Shown one piece after another: positions 1 to 11,789 of a stretch of 64,000 bases of DNA. The translations under genes and the position numbers were made by a program. Source of the DNA: Gremmenia infestans. Lineage: Eukaryota; Ascomycota; Leotiomycetes; Helotiales; Hamatocanthoscyphaceae. Positions within the stretch are counted from its first letter, which is position 1. The number at the start of each line of letters is the position of its first letter. The stretch is taken from the NCBI GenBank assembly GCA_032629725.1, contig JAFEVB010000032.1, forward strand, positions 124,001 to 188,000. The letters are read 5' to 3'. The notes under the pieces are model-generated. The model made no database searches and was not told where the DNA came from. It saw only the letters and a list, made by a program, of their open reading frames with translations.

Positions 1-252
1 TAACGTTGTATTGCCGAGATCATGTCGAAATACTTCGTCCGTAACTCAGCTCAAGGCTGTCGCACATTTGGCTTTTTCTCTTTTGTATCATTGGCCAGTG
101 CCGGAAACCATTTCAGCTTCAGGTCCCACTAAGTTTTAGTATTAAGAAAAGGCTTCAGCAACATATAATAGACAAAAGACCATCGAAGTACTCTTTTCAT
201 AGAAGCTTTGTATTAAACGACACAATTTGACGTAAAACCGTACCTCGTACCT

Positions 253-1076
253 ATGTCTACTTCTGGAAGTCGCGCCCCCCGTCAAAGGACTTTTACTTCT
301 TGCACTGAGTGCAGGAGACGCAAGCAGAAGGTGAGATCCATATCACGTCAAACGAACTGAAGGATTTACAAAGACAAGTGCAATCAAGCCAAAGACCGCC
401 CGTGTAATAATTGTGCGCGAAGGTGAGGATTCAAGACTCAGAGTGGAAGTATTGACTTACAAGACGCTATATAAATAGATATCCGCCAGTATTATGCACT
501 TACGAAGGTTCAAGGTTAGCTACTCAGAGTCCTGAATATACGAATGCGGATGAATACTTTAGCCTAAACGCGCATGAGGGCCCTACCGATATGACGGACC
601 AGCCAGTCCACCATAGAACGCAGACCAGCCAAGCAAACCTTCAACTCGAACGGGACTATGTAAATAGGGTCCCGGACCCAGTCTACCTGCAAGAATCCCA
701 GTCAGAGCACGGGGGAAGCAGTGCGGCCGCATCATCAAGTCAGCAAATGTATACTGCCCCACAAGGATACTACCCGACGCCTTCCACAACGAGAGAAGAT
801 TATCGACATTTCGCGAGTGACAGCTCGAGTCTTTCGCATACGGGATATTCATCAGGTGCCGGCGACTACATGACTGGGGCTTACTACCAGCAAGGTCAGA
901 TGAGCTTCAATTCCTTGGAGCAAGATGCTGGGTACTACCAGGCTTCAGACGCACAATTGGACAACTGGCTATTACCCGGTGGCGATCCTGCAGGTTTCAT
1001 AGGGACTGAATCAACAGATTACTATTATGTCAATGATGAACATGAGCATTCTCCGTTGACGCCTCCAAGAAACTGA
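253..1076 (+). CDS. Small Zn(II)2Cys6 DNA-binding protein
   Basis: Three exons with introns at 331-378 and 423-478 give 239 aa. The N-terminus holds a fungal binuclear zinc cluster with cysteines at residues 17, 20, 27, 35, 38 and 47 (CTEC, then RRRKQKC, then CNNC). The basic stretch RRRKQK between the second and third Cys is typical of the DNA-contacting helix, so a nuclear transcriptional regulator is expected. Both introns lie inside the zinc cluster, and only splicing brings all six Cys into one frame. The rest is low-complexity, rich in Ser, Gln and Tyr, with no fungal_trans middle homology region. It is therefore much shorter than the usual 500-900 aa regulator and could be a short DNA-binding or dominant-negative type. 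The ending has a DYYYVND tract and SPLTPP. The target genes cannot be read from the sequence. The family call is sure; the role is inferred. Confidence 0.82.
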
Positions 1077-3846
1077 AATCTCCCATTGTTGCGAATAATG
1101 ATGTCTTTTTTGATACGGTCTTCGGCGCATTGTAATATACCGATGTGAAGGATGGCTGAGTTCAGAATGATCTACGAAGGTTTCGTCCCCACGAAATCTT
1201 TCGCGGAGAACAGGGTTGGCACAGACAGATATTTTGCATTTTTTACTTCGTATTATTTGATTTTCTACGGTAAGCCACTTCATTTCGGGCGGAATCTTCG
1301 GGACTCTTGCTGACCTTACTGTATTCAGAAATTGAAACGATATACGGTGTTACGATATCAAAGAACAAGGAAGGATTGTAGGACAAAGCAGGGGGGACGG
1401 TCAAGATGACAATGTCAGTACAAGTAGGGTCAACTGAACCCATGCGAGGACCCTGACGAGCTGCTAGAAGATACAAATTTGCAAGACCACGGAACAACAC
1501 TTTATGATGGGATTAAGGTTTGGGAGGGGTGGTGGGGGCGCGATGGCTTTGGATCTATTGGTTTTGGTGCTACCATATGAAAGGTAGAAGGAAGAAGGGA
1601 GGGCGTCGTCTCTTAAATTTACCCCGCACTTCGATCTTCTTTTACAGATTTGGGACCATTCTTCCTACATTTTTATATCAAGTCCTTTGTTTCTCAAGCT
1701 CAAGAGACTGAATTTCTCCTCTGAGTCTGTAATGTTATCTGCCTCGAATGTCTTTATTTCAATTTTCTGTCATATTATAAATTTGTACAACTTCAATCTA
1801 TTTGACCGCCATTGATATTTTCCACACAACGGGAACTGTTGGTATCACAGGTATCGAATCGTGATCACTTCTTCTACTAATACGTAGGACTTGATACTTG
1901 GTTCTGGTTGATGTTGCTTATCATTCATAGTGGTGTTGACCAGCATAGAGGTTATGCCTCTTTGCTGACTAAGCTACGCGAGATCACATGACTAGAAAGC
2001 TCGGGATGCCATACTATTATCTCAACAGGAACCCAAGTCGGCGGCCGCTGGTATTAAAAAAATCCCCCGAACAGACTAATAAACTCGCCGATTCTCTAGA
2101 TTTTAGGACCCCATTACATCTGATCAATTTGGCTCTTCTAAGCATGGTCTTAAAATAAATTAGATCTTTTGGGCCGGCTGGTATTCAGCAAAGCATCATG
2201 CGGCCGTGGTACCGTTATACAAAGCCAGTGTCAGGAGGCCACAATTGCGAACACAAGCTAGGGGTCTATTTCTAGATAAGTGCGCTGGGGAAGTACGAAC
2301 CATGAAGGGGCTGATGAAAGGGAGGACAAAACTCGGATAAGGAGCCGCAGCGATGGAGTCCTTTGAATATTACCTTTGACTCGTATCGGTGGCTATGGTA
2401 TTTCTGATAACTTAATGTGAGAGGCGCTGACAAAACTATCAGATAGACAGGGTGCGCCAAAGGATGTGTTTCACGTCACGGGACTTCCTTATTCATGGCC
2501 AAGGGCTATACGCGCCTTCGGCAATGATCGGGGGCGGAACTATAAGAGAATGGTTAAGCTAATATTGGGGAGCAAAATATACACTTATAGTATTCGGGTC
2601 TGTAATAGCGGCACGGTGCGCTCGTCTTCGAAAATATGGAGGTAGAACTTTGATGGAAAGACAGGATAGGATGCCTTTATGAGGGCGCCAAGATTACCTA
2701 CGTTGTGCTGCGGCGTGTTTCAAAGGACAAGTCACTCGTCCAATAGGAGGTTTCTATTGAAAATCCAGATCTGTGGATGGCTCTTATAAAAAGTGTAAGT
2801 TGATTTGATTTCATAGGTTGATAGCAATACCATCAATTCTTCAGTCTAAGATATCAGAGCGATTTCCAATGACCTTGTTGATTTCACTAGGGGGATTTGA
2901 GCTTTTGTTTGCCTAAAATATGACTGTTTAATAGAAGAACGAGGCGTGTAGAAGGGTTGATGTGAGACGTTAAAAGGTAAAGCTCTCGCTTAAACATTTC
3001 GCTTCGGATAGGGGTCAGAGGTAGCGAATAGCAATATTGCTTATTACCAAGGGATGCCGACGCCAACGTCCCTCTTTATGGTATTGAAAAATAGCAGTCA
3101 CTTTTCTTGAAAGGTATACAAAGTGCTCCAAGAATGTCGCTGTAGGAAGTGAGCCACCGGCGGTCTGTAGACCCCTTCAAGCCTAGTATCCCGCAATGTA
3201 TGATAGCTGTAACTAGGACTTGCAGTTATCAAATACGCACAATGCTCATGACCTTACGTAAAGTCTAGCCATCTTTCAGTTTGGTGCGTAAGATCGGTCC
3301 AGCTAGAATCTACACTTGTCATGGCGCACGTGACCGACGCAGGTTTACCCCAGCGCTACCAACTGCTTCTAATTTCTACCAGTTCCAATTATTTTGTGTA
3401 AGAAATAAGGTCTCACCAGTCACCTTATTCCATTGGAAACTCCAATCACCAGACTAGTCCTAAACAGGCGATACAATCCGCTTTTGCGGCCAAGATAATC
3501 TCTTATCAGTGCAATATCAAGGTTCTTTGTCACGATATCGGATCTCATCCCGGAGTGGCAGACACTACTGACACAGTCTAACAGCTTCAATTCCCAGCAA
3601 CCTGTCTGTAGATACGGCCGCCAAGCATCTTGCCTTTCCTAAACAAGGACGAATTGATAAAAATGCGATAACAAAGAATATTTTATTGGCTTCGTGAGAG
3701 CCCATGCGAAATGGAGACCTTGGCAAACCAAGTGCTCTTAAAGAGGGCATGCCCCTTGGTGCGCGTCCTCAAGCAGGCTCTCGAGGAAGAATTTTTGACT
3801 ACGGCCTGTTCTTTGCGGCTGCTTTTTCTTGCTACCGGTAGTCAAA
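1077..3846. other. Gene-poor intergenic stretch (2.8 kb)
   Basis: Only short overlapping open frames on both strands occur here, with no recognisable domain and no convincing donor/branch/acceptor chain. The first few hundred bases are likely 3' UTR of the small zinc-cluster gene. The last few hundred should hold the promoter of the ammonium permease. No clear repeat or transposon end was seen. Confidence 0.5.
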
Positions 3847-5678
3847 ATGAGTGACGCTGTAGGCACAACACCTGAGTCCTGACACAATGCCCCAAAAGCT
3901 GACATTAGACAGCCAGTATTCAACTCGTCAATTCCGAGTGGCGGAGACCCCACGCAAATCGACGTGAATGCCCAATATGCCGGGTTTGAATATCACTACA
4001 CATACGTACGTATCCAACCCCTTTCCTTCTTTTACCTCCTTGCCTCTGCTGCACTGGGACTCTCTAAATATGCACCGAAACATGGTACTAATTCACCGTA
4101 GCTCGTGTTCTGTGGCTTCATTGTCTGGCTCATTATTCCAGGAATCGGACTTCTATATGGAGGCCTCGCACGCCGCAAGTCTGCGGTCACTCTTCTATTC
4201 CAGAGCTTAATGGTCGGCGCAGTGACAACTTTTCAATGGATGTTCTGGGGGTACAGTTTGGCATATTCGAGAACTGCCGGGCCTTTCATAGGTGACATGG
4301 CTAATTTTGGGATGAAAAATGTCATGGCTGCCCCTTCTCCCGGCTCGGCTGTAATTCCCGAGATTGTTTTCTGTCTCTACCAGCTATTGTTCTGGTAAAT
4401 TAACCTCTCACCTGAACTTGGAGATGCTGGGCCTAACTTGATAATAGCGCTTGTACAGTACAGATTGTAGTTGGCGGGGCCTTTGAGCGAGGTCGGATCG
4501 TTCCTAGTCTTGTATTCGGCTTCTTTTGGGCTACTATTGTCTACTGCCCAATTGCATGCTGGACATGGAATGCAAATGGCTGGCTCTACAATCTGCCCTC
4601 CCTGGATTTTGCTGGAGGCGGACCAGTTCATAGTAAGCAACTTCTCAGAGCCTTTTTTCCCAGGACAAATCAATGTCCATCTTAATGTCTTGGGCCTTCC
4701 GTAACACTCGATCCTCTCAGACTTTAGGGTCCCATCAATTGATCTACGCTGACTTCCGTAATTTGCAGTCGCCTCGGGCTGGTCAGCGTTGGCCTATGCA
4801 TTCGTCCTTGGGAAACGTAAGCACGTCGGCGATAAATCTCACAGCAAGCCTCACAATACCACACTCGTATTCCTCGGCACGGTTTTGATATGGTTTGGGT
4901 GGTTCGGTTTCAACGGGGGAAGTGCTTTGAATGCCAGCGTACGAGCTATGGTAGCAGCTTTCAACACAAATGCCGCTGCTTCGACGGGGGTAATAGGATG
5001 GGTAATGGTTGACTATTTCAAGCATGGTCGGAAATTCAGTGTCGTTGGGGCATGCGAAGGTGCTATCGCTGGATTGGTCGGCATTACCCCAGCGGCGGGC
5101 TATGTGGAGCCATGGCTCGCAGCTGTCATAGGCTTCGTCACCGCCGTTGTTTGTGCACTTCTCCAGGACTTGAATGATTGGTTACATATTGATGAGGGTA
5201 TGGACGTCTTCAAACTCCACGGCATTGGAGGTATGGTTGGTAGTTTCTTAACGGGACTATTTGCCACTAAATCGAGTAAGTTTGAAAATTCCCTCCATTG
5301 GTGGCATGGTGACTGACCTGTTTAGTTTCTGCACTCGATGGAGTTACAATCGCCTCGGGAGGAATCGACGGCAATGGAATGCAAGTCGGAAAACAATTTG
5401 CGGAAATCACCGCTATTTCCGCCTACTCGTTTCTGGTTTCTTGTGCCCTTCTATACATTTTAAAATACATTCCAGGAATGCACTTGAGAATTACAGAAGA
5501 GGCAGAGATGAATGGTATTGATTCAGATCAGTTCTTTGATGAACAGATCGGTGACTGGGGGATGTTCGATGAGTTGGATAGAAAAAGGACGGAGGCAGGA
5601 CTTAGTTCTCCAGGGACGCCGCAGGTGCAAGAGGTCCCGGGGGAGTCCTCGTCTGATGATGCCGAGAAGAAGGCTTGA
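3847..5678 (+). CDS. Ammonium permease, Amt/Mep/Rh family
   Basis: Membrane channel-like transporter taking up NH4+/NH3, the first step of nitrogen supply and in fungi often a nitrogen sensor. Six exons (introns 3859-3912, 4006-4101, 4395-4447, 4633-4768, 5276-5325) give 480 aa, the normal family length. The first exon is only 12 nt (MSDA). Without that first splice an in-frame TGA at 3880 would stop translation. Family hallmarks in order: FCGFIVWLIIPGIGLLYGG, then FQWMFWGYSLAYS, then pore histidine His194 in PVHIASGW, the second pore His345 in KLHGIGGM, and YIPGMHLR before a cytosolic tail. The tail carries DQFFDEQIGDW, a conserved motif of fungal Mep C-termini. About 11 membrane segments are expected, at the plasma membrane. 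It resembles the MeaA/MepA/Mep2 group; I cannot tell low- from high-affinity type. Confidence 0.93.
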
Positions 5679-5974
5679 ATGAAGAAGAGATGGTTGACTT
5701 TGGTAGTAATTTGAGCGATAGATATCTTCATGGATGGATTCGTTAGAGTAGATTTAGAAGACAATACCTTCATGTTAACCAACTACTGTAAAGATGGTTT
5801 CGCGGGCTTGATCTCACGGGTCTTGAAACAAAACGCCCGAGTCTAGGTTCCAGACGGCGAAGCTGATGGGTCTGATGATCATCTGCACCCTTTCAATTGT
5901 CCGAGATTAAAAGGATGATCGTTTACTGGATGATATGAAAAGCCTTTGAATAGGTGCCCTCCATGAATGTCAGC

Positions 5975-7274
5975 TCAAAAGATAGCCAGTGCATTTCCGT
6001 GGCTCGAAACTCCTCCCTCACAGTTACTAGGAGAGCTAGTGACGAAGAAAGTCCACCTCCCCTTCTCCCTGCAAGTTTGGGACAATTTCTCCAAGTCAAA
6101 CATCTCACCCAAGGGCATTCCCCAGAACGCGAGGATATACTCATGTAGCATATACTCCTCGTGACTTGGCCAAGCTTCAAAACTTGGTGCATCGCCTGCA
6201 ACAGCAGAAAAATAGCAATCGTGTAGCCAGTCGAGCATCACATCTTCTTGCTTTATACCGGCCCATCGTTGCCCATCCGCAGTTCCGAGTGCATGCGGCC
6301 TCAATGCTGCGGTAGCACGAGCATCTGGAGTCTTCGAATAGTAGGTGGATATAAAGCCACTTCGAATGAACAAAATGTCTCCAATCATAATATCACCACC
6401 CTGAGAAGCTGGACGGATGTCAATGCCTTGCGCTTTTCCACATGCGTATAGTTCGGAGTAAGGAATGCAATAATATTCGTATGGGTCTAGATCAGTGTCA
6501 GCATTTTTACAAGTTCCACTTCACACAAACAACCAACGTGGACGTTGACCATTTTCATATCCGCTGTTAATTCGAGCAAGGAAGCGTGCTTACCGTAGGG
6601 CATGCCCTTCTCATTAGCGTAGGTCCAATAATCGATCAACACCCCCCTCCCAGCAATTCCATGCTGAGCCCAGTGATGAATGCCGCATTTTCCATTCTTT
6701 TCTGGTCCTTTGATATCCTCTCCTTTGGTGCCTAGAAGGGTCAATATCTACATATGAAATATTGCACTAAGTTCTCTCACCATTGTAGAACGTCTTGGTC
6801 GATATATGAGCCATATGTCTCAGCCCGTCCCACTGCGTTCCACTCTGTGTATTCATCGTATATATATCGTCGTAAGCAGCACCGGGGGCCAACTCCTTGA
6901 TTTCATGTTTGAATTGCTGGCGATTGAATGCGGGAATCTTGGGTACATCTAGAGGCAAGTTTAAAGGGACTATTTGGCCGCTTTTAATCTCTGTCGAAGC
7001 TGCAGCGACCCGAGCGGGTGTTAGGAGGTTGACTCGTCCTAGATAATCATCTTTTCCCCAGACCCAGGCCCTGCAATAAGTTAAATTGGTTAATATATTT
7101 TAAGAGATATACTTACGCCCCCTCTGGTGCGTCTTCTCTTCTAGGAACATATTTTCGAGAAGGGAACTTTGTACAATCTGGGGAAAACGGAATAACCGTA
7201 GCTGTCTTATTACCGGTCAAAAAGTCACTGATCTGTGTGAGTCGATTGTTTGCTTGCGGCTTCAGGTCTGCCAT
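5975..7274 (-). CDS. Cyclase-family metal-dependent hydrolase (PF04199-like)
   Basis: Four exons (introns 6487-6593, 6732-6780, 7071-7116) give 365 aa. The protein belongs to the broad cyclase/kynurenine-formamidase-like fold. It has the fungal form of the metal-site segment, NTQSGTQWDGLRH (residues 125-137), then a Gly-rich GIAGRGVLIDYW stretch, DIRPASQGGDIMIGDILFIRSG, and a C-terminal block with HEYILAFWGMPLGEMFDLE and WTFFVTSSP. In bacterial KynB the first motif reads HxGTHxD; here Gln replaces the second His, as I recall for this fungal subgroup. The substrate is unknown; amide or lactone ring hydrolysis is an inference. The start (MADLKPQ) was chosen because the longer upstream frame lacks family features. 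It is transcribed divergently from the HD-domain gene, with 435 bp between the starts. Confidence 0.85.
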
Positions 7275-7709
7275 CTCGACTAGTCGTAATATCAAGATGA
7301 TGTTTCGAAGGAGGTGGACGATTTTGGACCTAAAAATGGATGTCTGCAACAGGAAAGAAACATATATTTCAAATGAGGGGGACTTCCCCGCCTTCGTGAG
7401 GATCCCTGCAGGCGCGGGGTTGAACACTCTTCATTGACACTTGTTTAGTATGAAGGATTCTTCCCGACTGACTGAATGTCATGACAAATGCCAAGTCAAC
7501 AAATTTTGATTCATTGAGAATTGCTTGCCATTTTTCTTTTTCTCTGAGGTTCACAGAAAAATGTCAGCTTGTTGTGAGTTATTGTTGTTGTCTGCTGCGA
7601 ATAGGGTGGGCCATAGAGACTCGGAGCGAAATTACCAACCGTTCAACTTTAAGCCGTGAGCTCTCCTTGAAACCATAACCACCACTCGGACAAAGACTAC
7701 AAGTAGAGG
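7275..7709. promoter_or_regulatory. Shared divergent promoter region
   Basis: 435 bp between the start of the cyclase (minus) and the start of the HD-domain protein (plus). It must hold both promoters. No clear TATA box or repeated operator-like motif was seen. Confidence 0.4.
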
Positions 7710-9034
7710 ATGTCAGCGAGCCCAGAGAGCAGTCCGGCACAAACCCCTCGCAAACGAGGCCGACCTCAACTCACGCCCCTCGAGCCCTACCGGGACCATA
7801 TTATCGACCTGTTCAAGAATGATGTACCGATCATTGATATCGCTAGGAGACTGAACTTAGAACACGGTCTAGACGTGAGCGAACGTACTATATCACGTCG
7901 ACTCACAACATGGGACGTGAGTAACTTCACTCGCCATGTTATTTCTTCCTTTGGATCAAGTCGGGAGTTCTGAAATTACTTCCTTATCATCTTTGACATT
8001 GAAAAACTCCCAACCACAAGGCAGCAAGCATGTGATAAGCAATTCTGATTTGAGATCAGGTCCCACGCAAGAAGCTACGCACACCCTCCTCCCAAGAGCT
8101 GCGGGATAGAGTAATCTATCATTATAACAAAAACCTCAACGATGAGCAGATAGCTGCAGAGTTACTGGCCGAGGGGTTTGAGATCAAGTCCCGTAGCCTC
8201 GCGCGTTTGCGGCAGAAATTAGGACTTAGAAGGCGCTCCAAATACCCAGAGTTCAGGGAATATTCCGAGTCGGAGGACGAAGCACCATCTGCACAGCTGG
8301 AAACCGAAGCAGGTCAGTCGAAAAGACCACCCGCGAAGAAGCGCAAGGCGGCAAAACCGAAGTTCAATTCCGCTCTTATACCCAAAGTCACAGCATTCGT
8401 GGAGAAGTATATGAGCAAATACGATGGCTCTCACGATTTTAACCACATAAGGCGCGTTGTTGGGCTGGCACATTTGATATACACCGATATGATCAAGGAG
8501 CGCGAAGAATCGCCGCCTTTATTCGACGAGACGCCAAGTCTGGATCTACATATTGTTACGCTATCGGCGCTTCTGCATGATGTGGGTGATAAGAAGTATC
8601 TTGAGCCGGGACAGGATGGTAATACGCTTGTGCTTGCTACGCTGCTGGGTTTTGGGGCTCCAGAAGAACTAGCCATTAAGGTGCAACGAATTGTGCTTGG
8701 CGTGAGTTATTCTACTGAGGTAAAGGATCCTGTGCAGACTCTGGGGTTGATTCAGAGGTATCCGGAGCTGGCAGTTGTTCAGGACGCAGATCGTTTGGAT
8801 GCAATCGGGGCAATAGGAATTGGCAGGACATTTACTTTTGGAGGTGCGAAGGGGGCGAAAGATATGGGGGAGACGATTCAGCATTTTGAGGACAAATTGG
8901 AGAAGTTAGAGGGCATGATGAAAACCGGACCAGGGAAGAAAATTGCCAAGGAGAGAACGGAGAGGTTAAAGACATTCAAGGGATGGTGGGAGGAGGAACA
9001 GAAGGATGCTGAGGGGCTTTTGAGGAAGAAATGA
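7710..9034 (+). CDS. HD-domain phosphohydrolase with two N-terminal HTH-like repeats
   Basis: Two exons (intron 7917-8059) give 393 aa. Residues ~170-390 form an HD-superfamily metal phosphohydrolase of the YedJ type, with His194 and His198 (SHDFNH), the His242-Asp243 doublet (LLHDVGD) and Asp311/313 (QDADRLDAIG), followed by the GRTFTFGGAKG segment. Upstream lie two similar ~45-residue helical segments. The first is around residues 24-66 (YRDHIIDLFKN, DIARRLNLEHG, ERTISRRLTTW). The second is around 78-125 (ELRDRVIYHYNK, EQIAAELLAEG, KSRSLARLRQKLG). Both resemble the Clr5-type HTH seen at N-termini of fungal proteins. A basic linker PPAKKRKAAKPK (~159-170) could be a nuclear localisation signal. 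The HD part implies nucleotide or phosphate-ester hydrolysis, substrate unknown. The fused HTH pair suggests DNA or RNA association, which is inference. Confidence 0.88.
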
Positions 9035-10666
9035 ATGCGTATATGATCTCACCATTAAGGTCTGGCTTGCATTTAAGCAAGTTGATATCAACCCTGATGG
9101 CGCGGCCGGTGTAGAATGCTTTACAGTAGTCACCACTACAAGGCTATCTCACGTCACAATTGAGACTACGAGGGGTTTTATACGTATGCCCTCAATTTCC
9201 TGACGGGATTATTTTCAATGGACACGCCACGCTACTCCGCGAATGTCGATTATCCAGAATCCCCAAATTTTCCCTCATAACGAACCTAGGGACATGTCTC
9301 TAGTGCATTTCCTTTGGGGAAATAAAGGGGTCTTCTTGGTTATTGCTCCGCTCTTCGAAGCTTTCCTTGGCAAGGTAATTTACATCCGCGATCCTGTGAG
9401 GTCAACTTAACTTGGACACATGTTCCTGCTTATGCTACATGCCGAAACCGTTTGGGACAAAGTCAGGTACCACTGTACCAGAGGTACTTTAAGTTCATAC
9501 TACACTAAAGCAGGCGGATGCTCCGCAGCTATTTGTAAGAACAGGTCCAGCAATTGGATGTCATCTTTGGGCGCATATCAAGCCGTGCACACTAAGATAC
9601 TAGCTCAGCTTTTCTCCGCATCCCAAGATTCCCCGCACTGGATCTGTCTCGGAGAAAGCCCAAATTGGCGGATCTACCCAGAGTCGGACATCATCTAGTC
9701 ACTTTGTGTTACCTCGCAAAGTCAAATCATAAACTTTAGCAGAAGACACCTCGGCTTATTCGATGTTTTTGCCTCTCTTGGGTTGCTCTATCATGTGTTT
9801 GCGACTTGGCTCTCAAGGAGATTTTAAGCTTACTGTACGAGTAATGCTTATTATAAGTTATGCCTAAGTTTTGTTTCGAGCGCACAAAGGTTACCTTGAA
9901 ATTTGGCTTGTACTTGTACTTGTGTTTGCACCAAGTGGGCAATCCTCAAAAGCTCGAGGCTATCACGTCGAACTCCTAGGGGTTTTATTGTCCCAACCTC
10001 AAGTGAGAGACTGGCCGCAACTTGGTATTGAGCGGGAAAGTAATCTAAGCATCACAATCCGCACAGATGATCAATATACCACGAAGTGACGAAGTTTGAA
10101 TTGGCAAGGTGCTGTTTTATATATTAATCTGAGTACGAGGTCCTCTGTCCAATCGCGTGGGATACCTACCATGCAAGACTGTATGCAAGCCAGCCGCATA
10201 GACCCCATCCGACCAAGCAGGACGCTACCACTAAGCTATTGCTTCTATTGTCGGTCCACCAACCGTCCCAGCCTCCGTATGACCTCGCTATGCGTTGAAG
10301 GCATATTACCTTTTCTGGGCTAGTGTCTACCAACTTCCCCGGAATCTCTGACTAAAGATCCCCAGCTTTCGAGGCAAACATCTAGGACTAGTTTGGAGAA
10401 AGCTAGCACCGCCAGGCAGGACCTACCGAGGTCCCATTCCATCTACCAGTTCCATCCGTCGATCATATGCCCTGCCCTGCTTCCCGCGGGGCCATGTGGG
10501 GAGACCAGAGCCAAATCTAATCTTGCCCATGTACATATAAGACCGCCCTGTCTCACATTCTGCATCCTTCATCTCTGATAAAAAGGAAAAACAAACCAGT
10601 CATCTCTATATCAAAACTTAGCAGTCAACCTGTACCTTCGTTCCTAATACTCAATCAGCCGTCAAC
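9035..10666. other. Intergenic stretch (1.6 kb)
   Basis: No gene supported. Open frames are short and lack domains. A tRNA A-box look-alike on the minus strand near 10225-10240 lacks a matching acceptor stem and B box. The last ~150 bp form the promoter and 5' UTR of the CFEM gene, with a TATA-like site. Confidence 0.5.
10535..10540 (+). promoter_or_regulatory. TATA-like box of the CFEM gene
   Basis: ATATAA about 130 bp upstream of the start codon, followed by a CT- and CA-rich leader typical of strongly expressed fungal genes. Confidence 0.45.
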
Positions 10667-11427
10667 ATGAAGGTCACATACACTACCGTTATTGCTATCC
10701 TAGCCGCTGTTGCCCAGGCACAATCCATCGCAGACCTCACAGCCTCGCTTCCAGCCTGCTCGCTGACCTGCTTGCAAACTGCCATTACTGGTGCAGGTTG
10801 CTCCATCACCGACAATGCGTGCCAGTGCGGCTCTGCCAAGGCTGGCATCACTTCGTCCGCAACCCCCTGCCTCCTCAAGGCCTGCCAAGTTTCTGATGCC
10901 CTGAGTATGTAACTTCCACACCTCCCTGACAATCCAATGGCTAACAAAGTGTAGATGTCCAAACGATCACCGGTAAGATTTGTGACTTGGTGGCTGCCGG
11001 TTCGGGTGGTTCTGGATCAAGTTCCGCTGCATCTGGGTCAACGTCTGCAGCGTCTTCCGTGGTATGCGAATTCCCCGAGCAGTCCGGTTCCTCATCTGGA
11101 CTCATGAATGTTTCTTAACTGGGCAATACTGACTTTGAGAACTTGCAGGCCTCATCGATGTCGTCTTCCGTGGCTTCATCTATGGCAACCTCCTCCGCAG
11201 CATCCTCAATGGCATCCTCAACGTCTGCATCAGTGGCCTCATCAATGGCCGCATCCAGTAGCGGAGCAAAGACAAGTGTATCAAGTGCCGCCTCGAGCGC
11301 AGCCTCTGCCGCTTCTTCAGCTGTTGCTTCCGCCACAAGCGCTCCTGCAGCCTCAAATCCTGGATCGAAGGTTGAAGCCTTTGGTATGGTCGGTGCCGCT
11401 GCCATGCTCGCTGCTATGGCCTTGTAA
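10667..11427 (+). CDS. CFEM-domain GPI-anchored cell-wall protein
   Basis: Three exons (introns 10905-10954, 11062-11148) give 207 aa. Residues 1-18 are a clean signal peptide. The CFEM domain follows with all eight Cys (31, 35, 45, 52, 54, 68, 73, 89) and Asp49 in TDNACQC, the residue known to ligate haem iron in characterised CFEM haemophores. After residue 95 the chain becomes a Ser/Ala-rich, threonine-poor stalk of about 90 residues with SSA, SSM and SSV repeats, a likely O-mannosylated spacer. A final hydrophobic stretch (FGMVGAAAMLAAMAL) fits a GPI-attachment signal. Expected at the plasma membrane or wall, in haem/iron capture, wall integrity or host contact; which of these cannot be read from sequence. 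The start has a good context, CAACATGAAG. Confidence 0.93.
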
Positions 11428-11789
11428 GCGCATATTATAAAATTGTATATTGTATATAACGAAGTATGTGGAACAGGATGGAAATATCAGGAGATTGTCC
11501 TTCAATGGCATCTATTAATGAAAAGAAATTCTTCTTTTGAAACTAGATTCTGATATGAAAGAGTGATCTTGTGACAATAGCCAGAAAGATTGAGCAATAA
11601 TGTAGTCCTCGACTTGTAGAAAATTTGAAGTGAAACAAGGCACTATTCTTAGCAAATTGTTAAGAGGGCATTAGTAGTCTATAAAGCAACGCACAAACGA
11701 TCTATCTAGGTCCTCAGCATCTTGCGAGCCCTCTCTAGGTATGCCGAGACCATCTCGGTCTAGTCTATCTAAGTGTTGTTACAGAACTT
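11428..11789. other. Convergent 3' intergenic stretch
   Basis: 362 bp between the tail-to-tail CFEM and thioesterase genes; AT-rich 3' UTR-like sequence. On the minus strand 11714-11770 a short open segment (MVSAYLERARKMLR) could be an alternative last exon of the thioesterase gene. Confidence 0.4.

Noticed and set aside
1243..1500. Minus-strand frame of 85 codons behind the small zinc-cluster gene
   Set aside because: No recognisable domain, no ATG-context start, and it overlaps the expected 3' UTR.
3847..3882. Premature stop making the ammonium permease a pseudogene
   Set aside because: A 54-nt intron with a plausible donor, branch and acceptor removes the TGA and restores a normal N-terminus.
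10140..10260. tRNA-like A box (TAGCTTAGTGG) on the minus strand
   Set aside because: The D stem does not pair well, no acceptor stem matches, and the best B-box candidate (GGTAGGTATCC) lacks the invariant TTC.
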